From Tannerella sp. (GTDB lineage Bacteria > Bacteroidota > Bacteroidia > Bacteroidales > Tannerellaceae): a stretch of DNA of 8,860 bases. Below the pieces are notes generated by a model. It did not search any database, had not been told where the DNA came from, and worked only from the letters and a program-made list of their open reading frames with translations. Location: positions 1-8,860 of the forward strand of contig JAITNE010000061.1 in assembly GCA_031290635.1 (NCBI GenBank), given 5' to 3'. Numbering within the stretch: position 1 is the first letter of the stretch; each line of letters opens with the position of its first letter. The position numbers and the translations under genes are program-made. Shown in pieces: positions 8,483 through 8,860 of the stretch.

Positions 8483-8608
8483 GATTGCTTCGTACCTGTT
8501 GGGGACGGCGTCGCGGATAATTCAGATTGCTTCGTACCTCGCAATGACGATACCGGATATAGCGGAGATTGCTTCGTACCTGTGGGAGACGTGTGCGCGA
8601 GATACAGT
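8483..8608. repeat. 42-bp tandem array, three units
   Basis: Units begin at 8483, 8525 and 8567, each with the identical 15-mer GATTGCTTCGTACCT, followed by a divergent 27-bp tail that shares GACG at unit positions 22-25. The middle unit continues with CGCAATGACG. That gives a word which, from memory, resembles dispersed 'GCAATGACG / CGTCATTGCGAG' repeats seen between genes in many bacteria. Since 42 is a multiple of 3, one frame reads as a 14-residue repeat (IASYL...); I regard this as incidental. Confidence 0.9.
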
Positions 8609-8684
8609 TAATTCTTAATTATTATTTATCAATTCTCAATTCCTGTCTGCGTCGTCATTGCGAGGTACGAAGCAATCTGAATTA
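8518..8684. repeat. 33-bp perfect inverted repeat linking the two arrays
   Basis: Bases 8518-8550 (in the 42-bp array) are the exact reverse complement of 8652-8684 (in the first 63-bp unit), separated by 101 bases. The shared core of 25 bp also matches 8716-8740 in the second 63-bp unit. In RNA this would give a long stem; in DNA it is a potential cruciform or recombination substrate. Confidence 0.88.
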
Positions 8685-8763
8685 ATATCTCTTAATTATT
8701 AATTCCTCTCTGCGTCGTCATTGCGAGGTACGAAGCAATCCAAATTAATATCTCTTATTTATT
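8638..8763. repeat. 63-bp tandem repeat, two units, core inverted relative to the 42-bp array
   Basis: Units 8638-8700 and 8701-8763 differ at four positions. Each starts AATTCCT, then CTGCGTCGTCATTGCGAGG leading into GTACGAAGCAATC, and ends in an AT-rich tail containing TTAATATCTCTTA. The start of a third copy (AATTCT at 8764) is seen before the similarity ends. The core is the reverse complement of the 42-bp array's core. Confidence 0.9.
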
Positions 8764-8785
8764 AATTCTATTATTCGAGAAATTA

Positions 8786-8860
8786 GCGGAGTTCCCGGAG
8801 TATTTCGCGGAGTTCACGGAGTGTTTCGCGGAGTTAACGTAGCTTCTCGCGTAGTTCCCT
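8786..8860. repeat. 21-bp tandem array, three units plus a partial unit at the window edge
   Basis: Units begin at 8786, 8807, 8828 and 8849 (the last cut by the window end). Each starts GCGGAGTT or GCGTAGTT. Inside each full unit the word GGAG or GTAG recurs, so that these words lie at alternating 9- and 12-bp steps (8788, 8797, 8809, 8818, 8830, 8839, 8851). Divergence grows toward the right in the visible part. The array is unrelated in sequence to the two neighbouring arrays. Confidence 0.88.

Larger units (their letters stand above)
8294..8860. other. Non-coding composite repeat island downstream of sufB
   Basis: These 567 bases contain no credible gene on either strand; the open frames present are translations of repeats. 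In order the stretch holds four hairpin-forming palindromes (8339-8475), a 42-bp tandem array (8483-8608), an AT-rich joint (8609-8637), a 63-bp tandem pair (8638-8763) and a 21-bp tandem array (8786-8860, cut by the window end). I found no transposase, no convincing promoter and no strong intrinsic terminator. Which downstream gene follows is not visible. Confidence 0.85.

Noticed and set aside
8335..8544. 69-codon - strand open frame (MRGTKQSELS...)
   Set aside because: It runs through hairpins 1-4 and the repeat array in antisense. Peptides such as RGTKQS are familiar false products of this repeat type.
8427..8618. 63-codon + strand open frame with 14-residue repeats (IASYL...)
   Set aside because: It is the translation of the 42-bp tandem array, which stays open because 42 is a multiple of 3. 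There is no promoter, no recognisable domain, and the units diverge without respect for codon positions.
8483..8763. CRISPR array
   Set aside because: The repeats are short of conserved length, the intervals are not unique spacers of uniform size, the core changes orientation, and there are no cas genes.

Overview
The window looks like a chromosomal stretch from a Bacteroidota (probably Bacteroidales-like) bacterium. The grounds are the gene order rimP-nusA-infB-cvpA-sufB, an IF-2 whose N-terminus ([15 protein letters not shown]) has the form I associate with that phylum, a Bacteroidota-type promoter (TTTG, 20 nt, TAtcTTTG) upstream of rimP, and gene starts without clear Shine-Dalgarno sequences. 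Genus or species cannot be read from the sequence alone.

Layout. Bases 1-1239 hold the 3' part of a gene for a P-loop/AAA-like ATPase fused to a C-terminal PD-(D/E)XK nuclease-like domain; its Walker A half lies outside the window. Bases 1240-1384 are a non-coding gap with a good promoter and a leader hairpin followed by a T-run. Bases 1385-6327 hold rimP, nusA and infB (30S maturation, transcription elongation/termination/antitermination, translation initiation). A CvpA-family membrane protein (6335-6832) and SufB (6839-8293), the scaffold subunit of the SUF iron-sulfur assembly complex, follow with gaps of 7 and 6 nt. All genes are on the + strand, and rimP through sufB are plausibly one transcription unit from the promoter near 1285-1316.

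Bases 8294-8860 contain no credible gene but are dense in structure: three consecutive AATT-bounded hairpins, a smaller hairpin with a 10-bp direct repeat, a 42-bp tandem array (three units), a 63-bp tandem pair carrying the same core in the opposite orientation, and a 21-bp tandem array running off the window end. All three array periods are multiples of 21. sufC, which usually follows sufB, is not present in the window.

The coding part is ordinary, conserved housekeeping sequence. The unusual part is the composite repeat island directly behind sufB. I see no evidence for a new enzymatic or defence system; the ATPase-nuclease fusion at the left edge is the only accessory-type gene and it is incomplete here.
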